From positions 1 through 8,939 of the forward strand of contig JAERRP010000766.1 in the NCBI GenBank assembly GCA_016735415.1: a stretch of DNA of 8,939 nt, in the 5' to 3' direction. Under the pieces are notes generated by a model. It was given only the letters and a program-made list of their open reading frames with translations. It was not told where the DNA came from and did not search any database. Shown here piece by piece: positions 1 to 7,295 of the stretch. A program made the position numbers and the translations under genes. Source of the DNA: Desulfobacterales bacterium. Lineage in GTDB: Bacteria > Desulfobacterota > Desulfobacteria > Desulfobacterales > UBA5852. Every line of letters begins with the position of its first letter. Position 1 is the stretch's first letter.

Positions 1-354
1 GCCCACGGCTCCACCTTCGGGGGCACCCCGCTGATCACGGCCGGCGCCCTGGCCGTGGTCCGGACGCTCGAGGCCGAAGACATCGTGGCGCAGGCCGCGC
101 AGACCGGCGACTATTTCAAAAACCAGCTGATCGCGCTCAAGGAACGCCATGCCGTCATCGAAGATGTGCGGGGGCAGGGGCTCCTGCTGGGGATCAAGCT
201 GGCCCGCGAGGGGACGCCGATTGTGGAAAAATGTCTGGAACGCGGTTTCGTGATCAACTGCGTCCAGGGGGACGTGCTGCGGTTCGCCCCGCCGCTGATT
301 ATCGCTGCGCATGAAATCGATGCGTTGATTCAATGTCTGGACGACATTCTGTAA
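1..354 (+). CDS. argD: Acetylornithine aminotransferase, C-terminal part (5' truncated by window edge)
   Basis: This is the last 117 codons of a PLP-dependent class III aminotransferase. The frame is open from base 1 and ends at TAA 352-354. The visible protein begins [11 protein letters not shown], the conserved glycine-rich segment that follows the PLP-lysine in ArgD-type enzymes. Later come [13 protein letters not shown] and the C-terminal block with LRFAPPLI, whose arginine contacts the substrate carboxylate in this family. ArgD transfers an amino group between glutamate and N-acetylglutamate semialdehyde, giving N2-acetylornithine in the cytoplasm; many homologues also act as succinyldiaminopimelate aminotransferase. 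The PLP-binding lysine lies upstream of the window and cannot be checked. The arginine-gene context (argG starts 16 bases downstream) favours ArgD over related ornithine or 4-aminobutyrate aminotransferases. Confidence 0.93.
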   Translation, partial: AHGSTFGGTPLITAGALAVVRTLEAEDIVAQAAQTGDYFKNQLIALKERHAVIEDVRGQGLLLGIKLAREGTPIVEKCLERGFVINCVQGDVLRFAPPLIIAAHEIDALIQCLDDIL

Positions 355-370
355 GGGAGGCGGTAAGATC

Positions 371-1573
371 GTGAGCAAGCAAGTGAAGAAAGTGGTGCTG
401 GCCTATTCCGGCGGGCTGGATACGTCCGTGATCCTGCGTTGGCTGATCGAAACCTATGAATGCGAGGTGGTCACGTTTTCGGCCGATCTGGGGCAGGTGG
501 ACGACATGGATCACGTCAAAGCCAACGCCTATAAAACCGGTGCGGTCAAATCCTACGTGGAAGATCTGAGAGAAGAATTCGTACGTGATTTCGTCTTTCC
601 GGCCTTTCGGGCCAATGCCATCTATGAGGGCACTTATCTTCTGGGGACTTCGATCGCCCGCCCCCTGATCGCCAAACGCCAGATCGAGATCGCCGCGGCG
701 GAAGAGGCCGATGCCGTAAGTCACGGCGCCACGGGCAAGGGCAACGACCAGGTTCGCTTCGAACTGGGCTACCTGGCGCTCAATCCCCAGATCAAGATCA
801 TCGCCCCCTGGCGCGAGTGGGACCTCAACTCGCGGACGGCCCTGATGGCCTTTGCCAAAAAACACGACATCGAGGTGCCGACCACGCACCGCAAGCCTTA
901 CAGCACGGACGGCAATATGCTGCACATCAGCTACGAGGGGGGCGTCCTGGAAGATCCCTGGGTGGCGCCACCCGACGATATCTTCACCCTCACGAAGTCT
1001 CCCCGGGAGGCACCGGACGATCCCGAGATCATCGAACTGACCTTTGCAGCGGGCAACCCGGTGGCGATTGACGGGGAAACCCTGACGCCGGCCGCCATGC
1101 TGGCCCGGCTGAACGAGTTGGGAGGCCGGCACGGCATCGGACGGGCCGATCTGGTCGAAAACCGTTTTGTGGGCATGAAGTCGCGCGGGGTTTACGAGAC
1201 CCCCGGCGGCACCATTCTGCGTGCCGCCCACATGGCCATGGAGTCCATCACCATGGATCGCGAAGTCCTTTACCTGCGCGATTCCCTGGTGCCCAAGTAT
1301 GCCCGCCTGATCTACAACGGGTTCTGGTTTGCGCCCGAAATGGAAATCATGCAGCAGATGATCGACCAGACCCAGCAGAACGTGTCCGGGGTCGTGCGGA
1401 TGGAACTCTACAAGGGCAACTGCCGGGTTAACGGCCGCAAGTCGGAGCGTTCGCTCTATCGTGAGGATTTTGCCACCTTCGAGGGTGATGACGTATACAG
1501 CCACAAGGATGCGGAAGGATTTATACGTCTGAATGCCCTGCGCCTCCGGATTCAGCGCATGATGGATCAATAA
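371..1573 (+). CDS. argG: Argininosuccinate synthase
   Basis: The 400-residue product is full length for the family. It catalyses ATP-dependent condensation of citrulline and aspartate to argininosuccinate, the penultimate step of arginine synthesis. The N-terminal AYSGGLDTS (residues 11-19) is the PP-loop ATP pyrophosphatase motif. [14 protein letters not shown] (118-131) is the second signature, binding nucleotide and aspartate. The [14 protein letters not shown] stretch (178-191) is the third conserved block. The start is GTG at 371, preceded by GGGAGG at 355-360 with a 10-base spacer; it places the PP-loop at the usual distance from the N terminus. The gene sits 16 bases after argD and 16 bases before argH, consistent with one operon. 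No ornithine carbamoyltransferase gene lies between argD and argG. Confidence 0.98.
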   Translation: MSKQVKKVVLAYSGGLDTSVILRWLIETYECEVVTFSADLGQVDDMDHVKANAYKTGAVKSYVEDLREEFVRDFVFPAFRANAIYEGTYLLGTSIARPLIAKRQIEIAAAEEADAVSHGATGKGNDQVRFELGYLALNPQIKIIAPWREWDLNSRTALMAFAKKHDIEVPTTHRKPYSTDGNMLHISYEGGVLEDPWVAPPDDIFTLTKSPREAPDDPEIIELTFAAGNPVAIDGETLTPAAMLARLNELGGRHGIGRADLVENRFVGMKSRGVYETPGGTILRAAHMAMESITMDREVLYLRDSLVPKYARLIYNGFWFAPEMEIMQQMIDQTQQNVSGVVRMELYKGNCRVNGRKSERSLYREDFATFEGDDVYSHKDAEGFIRLNALRLRIQRMMDQ

Positions 1574-1589
1574 CAGGGATAAGGGGCCG

Positions 1590-3002
1590 ATGAGCGCGAA
1601 ACTCTGGGACGGACGCTTTGCGGAAAAAACCGATCGGGTGGTCGAGAAATTCACTTCTTCCATCGATGTCGACCGACGGCTCTATCGCCATGATATCGAC
1701 GGCAGCAGTGCCCATTGCCGCATGCTGGCCAGGGCCGGCATCATTTCGGCCGAAGAGATGAGCACCCTGATCGAGGGATTGGGGAAGATCCGGCAGGAGA
1801 TCGAAAGCGGGCAGTTCGTATACGACGACAGCCTGGAAGATATCCACATGCATATCGAAGCCCGGCTGTTTCACCTGGTGGGGAAAGTGGCTCGCAAACT
1901 GCACACCGCCCGCAGCCGCAACGACCAGGTAGCCCTCGACGCACGCCTTTATCTGCGGGAGGAAACACGCAACGTCATCGCGATGCTGAAGCGGCTGCGG
2001 GAAGTGCTGGTGGATATGGCCGACGATCAGATTGGTCATGTCATGCCGGGTTATACGCATCTCCAGCGGGCCCAGCCGGTGCTGCTCTCCCACCATCTGC
2101 TGGCCTACTATGAAATGTTCACCCGCGACAGCGGCCGTTTTGCCGACGCGCACACGCGCATGGATGTCAACCCCCTGGGTTGCGCTGCGCTGGCCGGCAC
2201 GACTTTTCCCATCGACCGGGCCTACACGACCGAGCTCCTTTCCTTCCCGGCGGCGGCCGCCAACAGCATGGATGCGGTGGCCGACCGGGATTTCATGCTT
2301 GAATTCATGGCGGCCGCCAGTATCGGCATGGTCCATTTCAGCCGTATGGCGGAAGAACTGATCCTGTGGTCCAGTTCGGAATTCGGGTTCATAGAATTGC
2401 CGGATGCCTTTGCCACCGGCAGCAGTATCATGCCCCAGAAGAAAAACCCGGATGTGCCCGAGCTGGTGCGGGGTAAAACCGGACGGGTCTTCGGGGACCT
2501 GATGGCCCTGTTGACCACCATGAAATCACTGCCGCTGGCTTACAATCGTGACATGCAGGAAGACAAGGCCACCCTCTTCAGTTCGGTGGATACGCTCAAG
2601 GCGGTCATCGAAGTGGTGACCCGCATGCTGCCGCACATCCGCTTCCACACGGAAACCATGCGCCGCGAGAGCAATATCGGCTTCCTGAACGCCACCGATA
2701 TGGCCGACTACCTGGTGGGGCAGGGGATGGCCTTTCGCGAAGCGCACGCCGTGGTGGGCAGGGCCGTGGCCTATGCCCTGTCAAAAGGCCAGGAACTGTA
2801 TGAATTGATTTTGTCTGTAATGATCCCGTTTTCCGATCTGATCTACGACGACCTGTTCGAGGCCCTGCGGCTCGAACGGGTGATCGACCGACGAACCTCA
2901 TCGGGCGGTACGGCCACGACCTGTGTGGCGGCGGCAATTCAAAAGGCCCGGGAGGACTTGCAATCCGAGAGCCTAACCGGTGAGGAAGGAGAAAAAGTCT
3001 GA
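1590..3002 (+). CDS. argH: Argininosuccinate lyase
   Basis: The 470-residue product belongs to the fumarase/aspartase superfamily and splits argininosuccinate into arginine and fumarate, completing arginine synthesis. The N terminus KLWDGRF (residues 4-10) is typical. HTARSRND (105-112) and GYTHLQ (154-159) are the conserved substrate-binding and catalytic regions, and GSSIMPQKKNP (277-287) is the superfamily signature loop carrying the catalytic serine. ATG at 1590 is preceded by purine-rich AGGGA (1575-1579) and AAGGGG (1581-1586). The TGA stop at 3000-3002 shares its last base with the ATG of the following lipoprotein gene (TGATG), implying translational coupling. Length and motifs are ordinary for ArgH. 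Confidence 0.98.
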   Translation: MSAKLWDGRFAEKTDRVVEKFTSSIDVDRRLYRHDIDGSSAHCRMLARAGIISAEEMSTLIEGLGKIRQEIESGQFVYDDSLEDIHMHIEARLFHLVGKVARKLHTARSRNDQVALDARLYLREETRNVIAMLKRLREVLVDMADDQIGHVMPGYTHLQRAQPVLLSHHLLAYYEMFTRDSGRFADAHTRMDVNPLGCAALAGTTFPIDRAYTTELLSFPAAAANSMDAVADRDFMLEFMAAASIGMVHFSRMAEELILWSSSEFGFIELPDAFATGSSIMPQKKNPDVPELVRGKTGRVFGDLMALLTTMKSLPLAYNRDMQEDKATLFSSVDTLKAVIEVVTRMLPHIRFHTETMRRESNIGFLNATDMADYLVGQGMAFREAHAVVGRAVAYALSKGQELYELILSVMIPFSDLIYDDLFEALRLERVIDRRTSSGGTATTCVAAAIQKAREDLQSESLTGEEGEKV

Positions 3003-3484
3003 TGCCGGCCATTCCTCCGATCGGTGTCCAATCCTTTGAGGGCCGGCCCGTCATCCGCTGGGGTCTGCTCTTTGTGCTGACCGGCATGCTTGTTTTAAGC
3101 GGCTGCGGTATTAAAAAAGGGCCGCGGCTGCCCCACGTCGGCACCCCTGCAGGCGTCGATGATCTGCACGCCGCGGTTGCGGGCGAGGATATTCTGCTGG
3201 AGTGGACAACCGCCGGATTGGACCGCGAGGGGGAAAAGGCGGCGCAGGGCTTTTATATCTACCGCTCGGACGAAGCGGTCGACGCAGAAGCCTGCGAAGA
3301 CTGCCCGATCCTGTTCAAAAGGGTGGCGCTGGTGAAGATCTACCGGGAACTGGCCGCGGAGGAAGTTCTGAGCTACCGCGAACCCAAACGCGCGCGGGTC
3401 CGCTACATTTTCAAGGTTGTGGCCTACAATGCCGCCGGGCTGCTTGGATCGGATTCCAATCTCGTACGGCTGACGATAGATTGA
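3002..3484 (+). CDS. Predicted lipoprotein with fibronectin type III-like domain and CxxC
   Basis: The 160-residue product starts with a lipoprotein signal peptide. The basic n-region includes R15 and R19, the hydrophobic stretch covers about 20-31, and the lipobox is LSGC with the lipidated cysteine at 35. Gly36 at +2 is not an inner-membrane retention Asp under the E. coli rule, so outer-membrane sorting is likely. After a GIKKGP linker, residues about 52-160 look like one FN3-type beta sandwich: ILLEW (64-68), GFYIYR (83-88), and a closing strand with YIFKVVAYNAAG from 135. A CEDC (98-101) insert breaks the middle. The ATG overlaps the argH stop, with AGGAAGGA at 2983-2990 upstream. Its place before lysA-dapF resembles the small LptM/YifL lipoprotein (CGxKGP start) near lysA/dapF in gammaproteobacteria, but those lack the FN3-like extension. 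Specific function is unknown. Confidence 0.85.
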   Translation: MPAIPPIGVQSFEGRPVIRWGLLFVLTGMLVLSGCGIKKGPRLPHVGTPAGVDDLHAAVAGEDILLEWTTAGLDREGEKAAQGFYIYRSDEAVDAEACEDCPILFKRVALVKIYRELAAEEVLSYREPKRARVRYIFKVVAYNAAGLLGSDSNLVRLTID

Positions 3485-3562
3485 CAATACGTCTCCGGAC
3501 TTCGGCGCCGGGCAATACCTTCCGGGCTGACCGGGTCGTCACGCGAACAAGCCTGAATCTGC

Positions 3563-3569
3563 AGAGGGG
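3563..3569 (+). promoter_or_regulatory. Ribosome binding site that decides the lysA start
   Basis: AGAGGGG lies 8 bases before the ATG at 3578 but only 2 bases before the in-frame TTG at 3572. The spacing therefore favours ATG 3578 as the true lysA start, which also gives the family-typical N terminus MHHFDYRNG. Confidence 0.7.
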
Positions 3570-3577
3570 TCTTGCCG

Positions 3578-4852
3578 ATGCATCATTTTGATTACCGTAA
3601 CGGACAGTTGCATTGTGAAGATGTGGCCGTGGACGCCATTGCCGAACAGGTCGGAACTCCTTTCTACCTGTACAGCCACGCCACCCTCAAGCGACACTAC
3701 CAGGCCTTTGACCGGGCCTTCGACGGACTCGATCGCATGGTCTGTTTTTCCGCCAAGGCCAATTCCAGTATGGCCGTTCTGGCGCTGTTCGCCCGGCTGG
3801 GAAGCGGTCTGGACATCGTTTCGGGGGGCGAACTCTTCCGGGGGCTCAAGGCCGGATTTGCGCCCTCCCGAATCGTCTACTCCGGCGTGGGTAAAACCGC
3901 AGAAGAGATCGACTACGCCCTGAAAACGGGCATCTTCATGCTGAATGTCGAATCCCCCGAAGAACTGACACTGATTCAACAGCGGGCCCGCCGGATGAAT
4001 GTCCAGGCACCGATTGCCGTCCGCGTCAACCCCGACGTGGATCCCCGGACCCATCCTTACATTTCCACTGGTTTGAAGAAGAACAAGTTTGGCATGGACC
4101 GTGAGACCGCCGTGGCGGTTTACCGGGCCGCCCATGATATGGATCACATTGCCGTACGGGGAATCGACTGTCATATCGGTTCCCAGATCACGACGGCCGA
4201 ACCCTTCCGGGATGCTCTGGTACGCCTCAAGGCTTTGATGACCGAACTGGCCTCCCACGGCATCCGGATTGTGGTGGTGGATGTCGGCGGCGGCCTGGGA
4301 ATTACCTACCATGACGAACAGCCGCCCGAGCCGGAGGAATACGGCCGGGCCATCCGCGACGGCCTGGCGGGGATCGATGCCCGGGTCGTGCTGGAACCCG
4401 GGCGGGTCATCGTCGGCAACGCCGGGGTGCTCGTGACCCGGGTGCTCTACCGCAAAGCCGGCCAAAGCAAGGATTTCATCGTGGTCGATGCCGGTATGAA
4501 CGATCTGCTGCGACCTTCGCTCTACGATGCTTTTCACGAGGTAAGGCCGGTGGATAAGCGCCGGGCCGCAAGCGCCGTGGCGGCCGATGTGGTCGGCCCC
4601 ATCTGCGAAACCAGTGATTTTCTGTCGCATGACCGCCAGGTGCCGGATGTAGGGCAGGGGCAGCTCCTGGCCGTAATGAGCGCCGGTGCTTACGGGTTCA
4701 GCATGTCCTCCAATTACTGTTCCCGGCGGCGGGTGGCGGAGGTCATGGTCAAAGGTGATACCTTTGAGGTGATCCGCCGCCGTCAGTCCTATGACGACCT
4801 GATTGCCGGTGAAACCATCCCGGACTTTATAGAAGAGGCACCCTCATCATGA
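3578..4852 (+). CDS. lysA: Diaminopimelate decarboxylase
   Basis: The 424-residue product is a fold type III PLP enzyme that decarboxylates meso-diaminopimelate to L-lysine, the last step of lysine synthesis. The PLP-binding lysine is K60 in FSAKAN. HIGSQI (199-204) and VDVGGGLG (starting at V234) line the barrel and phosphate site, EPGR (273-276) is the conserved PLP-phosphate/substrate segment, and C343 in ICETSDFL is the catalytic cysteine contributed across the dimer. GAYGFSMSSNYCSRRR near the C terminus is characteristic of LysA rather than ornithine or arginine decarboxylases. ATG 3578 is chosen over TTG 3572 because of ribosome-binding-site spacing. A 93-base gap separates it from the lipoprotein gene. 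Its TGA overlaps the dapF ATG (ATGA, 4849-4852), so the two are probably translationally coupled. Confidence 0.97.
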   Translation: MHHFDYRNGQLHCEDVAVDAIAEQVGTPFYLYSHATLKRHYQAFDRAFDGLDRMVCFSAKANSSMAVLALFARLGSGLDIVSGGELFRGLKAGFAPSRIVYSGVGKTAEEIDYALKTGIFMLNVESPEELTLIQQRARRMNVQAPIAVRVNPDVDPRTHPYISTGLKKNKFGMDRETAVAVYRAAHDMDHIAVRGIDCHIGSQITTAEPFRDALVRLKALMTELASHGIRIVVVDVGGGLGITYHDEQPPEPEEYGRAIRDGLAGIDARVVLEPGRVIVGNAGVLVTRVLYRKAGQSKDFIVVDAGMNDLLRPSLYDAFHEVRPVDKRRAASAVAADVVGPICETSDFLSHDRQVPDVGQGQLLAVMSAGAYGFSMSSNYCSRRRVAEVMVKGDTFEVIRRRQSYDDLIAGETIPDFIEEAPSS

Positions 4853-5673
4853 AGCCCATTTCTTTTTATAAAATGAACGGCAGCGGCAACGATTTTATTA
4901 TCATCGACAACCGGTCCGGAATGGCGCCGGAAGGACTGCCCGAATTTGTCCGGGGCGTCTGCCGCCGCAAGCTCTCCGTCGGCGCCGACGGTCTGATTCT
5001 GATCGAAGCCCACTCCCGCCATGACTTCAAATGGCAGTTCTTCAACGCCGACGGCAGCCGGGCCGAGATGTGCGGCAACGGCGCCCGCTGTGCGGCGCGC
5101 TTTGCCTTCCTGCACGGTATTGCCGGTGCGCGGATGGCTTTTGGGACCGATGCCGGAACGATCGAGGCCGAGGTGATCGGGGAAGATGTTAAAATCAAGA
5201 TAACCGATCCCTTTGATCTCAGGTGCGATTATACGATCGCCCTGGAGGCCGGTAAGCAGACGGTCAGCAGTGTCAATACGGGGGTGCCGCACGTGGTCAT
5301 CGAAACCGAACGCCTCGAAGAGGCCCCTGTCGTCACCACGGGACATGAAATTCGCTATCATTCGCAGTTTGCTCCGGCCGGCACCAACGTCAACTTCGTG
5401 GCCGTCCGCAAATCAGGGGCCATCGGGGGGCGGACTTATGAGCGGGGGGTGGAGGACGAAACCCTGGCCTGTGGCACCGGTTGCGTGGCGGCCGCCCTGA
5501 TAACGGCCCTCCGGCATGCGTGGGACAGCCCCATTGCGGTCACGACCAAAAGCGGCGGAATTCTGACCATCCATTTCCAGCGTGAGAAACAGTCCTTTCG
5601 CTCGGTTTATCTCGAAGGCGACGCCCGGATCGTTTATGCCGCGGAGCTTCAGGCGGATGCCCTGGAACCCTAA
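4849..5673 (+). CDS. dapF: Diaminopimelate epimerase
   Basis: The 274-residue product interconverts LL- and meso-diaminopimelate without a cofactor, supplying peptidoglycan precursor and the LysA substrate. The N terminus FYKMNGSGNDF (residues 6-16) is typical. The two catalytic cysteines of the epimerase are both present: C75 in EMCGNGARC and C208 in LACGTGC. YERGVEDET just before C208 is the other conserved block. The ATG overlaps the lysA stop by four bases. The upstream neighbour uses this enzyme's product, so the pair forms a compact lysine/cell-wall module. Length is normal and no key residue is missing. Confidence 0.98.
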   Translation: MKPISFYKMNGSGNDFIIIDNRSGMAPEGLPEFVRGVCRRKLSVGADGLILIEAHSRHDFKWQFFNADGSRAEMCGNGARCAARFAFLHGIAGARMAFGTDAGTIEAEVIGEDVKIKITDPFDLRCDYTIALEAGKQTVSSVNTGVPHVVIETERLEEAPVVTTGHEIRYHSQFAPAGTNVNFVAVRKSGAIGGRTYERGVEDETLACGTGCVAAALITALRHAWDSPIAVTTKSGGILTIHFQREKQSFRSVYLEGDARIVYAAELQADALEP

Positions 5674-5691
5674 TATCTGAAAACCAATCCC

Positions 5692-6201
5692 ATGGGATTT
5701 TCCCGCCAGCATACGGTTTATATCTCAGTCGGCGCTAACCTGGGCGACAAAATGGCCAACTGCCGGTTGGGGATCGCAGGCCTGACAGCCCTCGCGGAGG
5801 TCAAGGCCTGTGTGACGTCGCCCTTTTACCGCACGGCCCCGGTCGATTATCTGGATCAGGACTGGTTCGTGAACGCCGCCTTGCGCATCGAAACCGTCCT
5901 CGATCCCCTGGAACTGCTGGATCATATCGCCGCAATTCAACAGCAGGCCGGACGGGTTGGCGATAAAATCCGCTTCGGACCCCGCCGGCTCGATCTGGAC
6001 ATCATTTTTTATGACCAGTGCGTGATCCATATCCCGCGGCTTGCAATCCCGCATCCGCGCATGCACAAAAGACGTTTTGTCCTGCAGCCCATCTGTGATA
6101 TAGATCCGCAGTTTATGCATCCGGTACGGGGGCAGAGCGTCCGGGCCCTGCTGGAACAGTTGGACGATAATCAACAGGAGATTTTCCGGATCGATGATTA
6201 G
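5692..6201 (+). CDS. folK: 2-amino-4-hydroxy-6-hydroxymethyldihydropteridine pyrophosphokinase
   Basis: The 169-residue product (HPPK) transfers pyrophosphate from ATP to 6-hydroxymethyl-7,8-dihydropterin in folate synthesis. VYISVGANLGDK (9-20) is the usual N-terminal pterin-side strand and loop. FGPRRLDLDIIFYD (95-108) is the HPPK signature, with D101 and D103 as the paired magnesium-binding aspartates. PHPRMHKRRFVLQP (120-133) is the conserved C-terminal catalytic segment. No strong Shine-Dalgarno is visible before ATG 5692, which starts 18 bases after the dapF stop; coupling to dapF translation may help. The 3' end overlaps the next gene by 8 bases. No FolB or FolP domain is fused to it. 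Confidence 0.95.
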   Translation: MGFSRQHTVYISVGANLGDKMANCRLGIAGLTALAEVKACVTSPFYRTAPVDYLDQDWFVNAALRIETVLDPLELLDHIAAIQQQAGRVGDKIRFGPRRLDLDIIFYDQCVIHIPRLAIPHPRMHKRRFVLQPICDIDPQFMHPVRGQSVRALLEQLDDNQQEIFRIDD

Positions 6202-6478
6202 GTTTATAATCCTGGGGCTGGTGGCTTATGTCTTCTACCGCGCCCTCAAAAATTGGATGATCGGCAGCGGCAGACCGGATAGCGGCCGGCGGAAGACCAC
6301 TGCCGGAGAGGTGGACGATGTCCTGATCCAGGACCCGGTCTGCCAGACTTATTTTGCCAAGCGCAAGGGCGTGCATCTGCGCCATCAGGGCCGAGACATT
6401 TACTTCTGCAGCACAGAATGCCGCGACCGTTACCTGCTCGACAAGGCGCCCCCGAACGATGGCGCCAGCGAGACATGA
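6194..6478 (+). CDS. Small membrane-anchored YHS/TRASH-like cysteine protein
   Basis: The 94-residue product has one N-terminal hydrophobic segment (about residues 3-15), a short basic/polar linker, then a compact domain at about 44-82. That domain carries DPVC (C50), an aromatic and basic middle, and YFCSTEC (C72, C76). The spacing C-x21-C-x3-C with DPVC and FCSxEC matches YHS/TRASH-type domains, which bind metal ions in several known proteins. The likely arrangement is a single membrane anchor with the metal-binding domain on one side; topology is not certain. Its ATG lies inside the last codons of folK (8-base overlap), indicating coupling. No partner enzyme that would explain the metal is nearby. 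Possible roles are metal sensing or metal delivery, but none is demonstrated here. Confidence 0.85.
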   Translation: MIRFIILGLVAYVFYRALKNWMIGSGRPDSGRRKTTAGEVDDVLIQDPVCQTYFAKRKGVHLRHQGRDIYFCSTECRDRYLLDKAPPNDGASET

Positions 6479-6545
6479 GGGCCGCGGGGAGAAAATAAAC
6501 ACGGATCGGACCGGATTATCATATTTTTACGGAGATTTGCTGCAT

Positions 6546-7190
6546 ATGAAATTTTTTATTGATACGGCCAATATTGATGAAATCAAAGAAGCCCACAGCA
6601 TGGGCATGGTGGATGGTGTTACCACCAACCCCACGCTGATTGCACGGGAGGGGCGCGATTTCAGGGAAATCATTATAGATATCTGCGAAATCGTCGATGG
6701 CCCCATCAGTGCCGAAGTGATCAGCCTGGAAACGGCCGGGATGGTGTCGGAAGCACGCGATCTGGCCAAGATTCACGACAACATCGTGGTCAAGATCCCC
6801 ATGACCACCGAAGGGCTGAAAGCGGTGCGCCTCCTGGCGGCCGAGGGCATCAAGACCAATGTCACCCTGGTCTTCTCGGCACTGCAGGCGCTGATGGCCG
6901 CCAAAGCCGGCGCTGCCTTTGTGAGCCCCTTTATCGGTCGTCTGGACGATCTTTCGCAGGAAGGTATGCTGCTGATCGAACAGATTACCGAAATTTACAG
7001 CAATTACGCTTACGATACTGAAATCATCGTGGCCAGCATCCGCAATCCGCTGCACGTACTGGATGCGGCCGTCATCGGGGCGGATATCGCCACCATTCCT
7101 TTCAGCGTTCTCAAAAAACTGGCGGCCCATCCGCTGACGGACAAAGGCCTCCAATCCTTTCTGGACGACTGGAAAAAGGCCGGCAACTGA
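6546..7190 (+). CDS. tal: Transaldolase, short TalC/MipB-type form
   Basis: The 214-residue product is the short-form transaldolase of the pentose phosphate pathway, moving a dihydroxyacetone unit between sugar phosphates. It begins [13 protein letters not shown], followed by [13 protein letters not shown] (24-36), both hallmarks of the TalC/FSA subfamily. The Schiff-base lysine is K83 in VVKIPMT. Two positions that separate true transaldolases from fructose-6-phosphate aldolase (FSA) can be read using E. coli FSA numbering minus 2: E57 where FSA has Gln59, and F129 where FSA has Tyr131. Both favour transaldolase. The open frame extends 64 codons upstream, but ATG 6546, with GGAG at 6531-6534, gives the family N terminus; the upstream extension overlaps the preceding gene and is not family-like. 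Confidence 0.93.
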   Translation: MKFFIDTANIDEIKEAHSMGMVDGVTTNPTLIAREGRDFREIIIDICEIVDGPISAEVISLETAGMVSEARDLAKIHDNIVVKIPMTTEGLKAVRLLAAEGIKTNVTLVFSALQALMAAKAGAAFVSPFIGRLDDLSQEGMLLIEQITEIYSNYAYDTEIIVASIRNPLHVLDAAVIGADIATIPFSVLKKLAAHPLTDKGLQSFLDDWKKAGN

Positions 7191-7201
7191 CAGTGATCCT
7201 C

Positions 7202-7257
7202 GGCACGGGTGCCGCAGGGGTCCGGACAATATCACCCGCGGCCGGACCGATGGTGCC
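7202..7257 (+). other. GC-rich inverted repeats in the tal-pgsA gap
   Basis: In the 105-base gap between tal and pgsA, GGTCCGG (7219-7225) can pair with CCGGACC (7242-7248) across a 16-base loop. Flanking GGCAC (7202-7206) can pair with GTGCC (7253-7257) in an outer stem, or with the nearer GTGCC at 7209-7213. No T-run follows, so it is not a classic intrinsic terminator. It could slow polymerase, protect an mRNA end, or be chance in GC-rich DNA. Confidence 0.35.
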
Positions 7258-7295
7258 CGCCGCTGAGCAGTGATGACGACAGGCATCAGGGGGGT

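Noticed and set aside
299..1663. Long minus-strand frame opposite argG (454 codons)
   Set aside because: It is a mirror frame of a clear argG gene in GC-rich DNA; its His/Gly/Asp-rich composition is typical of antisense shadows.
3481..3518. TTGACA at 3481-3486 as a promoter for lysA
   Set aside because: The region at 16 to 18 bases spacing is GC-rich with no -10-like hexamer; the nearest CAATAC is 26 bases away.
3539..4630. Long minus-strand frame opposite lysA (363 codons)
   Set aside because: It overlaps a complete lysA with all catalytic residues and has shadow-like composition.
6354..6545. N-terminal extension of the transaldolase reading frame
   Set aside because: These 64 codons overlap the YHS/TRASH-like gene in another frame and lie before the family-typical N terminus [10 protein letters not shown] with its own GGAG site.
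7209..7295. N-terminal extension of pgsA from 7209
   Set aside because: The extra 29 residues are polar and not family-like, overlap the inverted-repeat gap, and a purine-rich site precedes ATG 7296.
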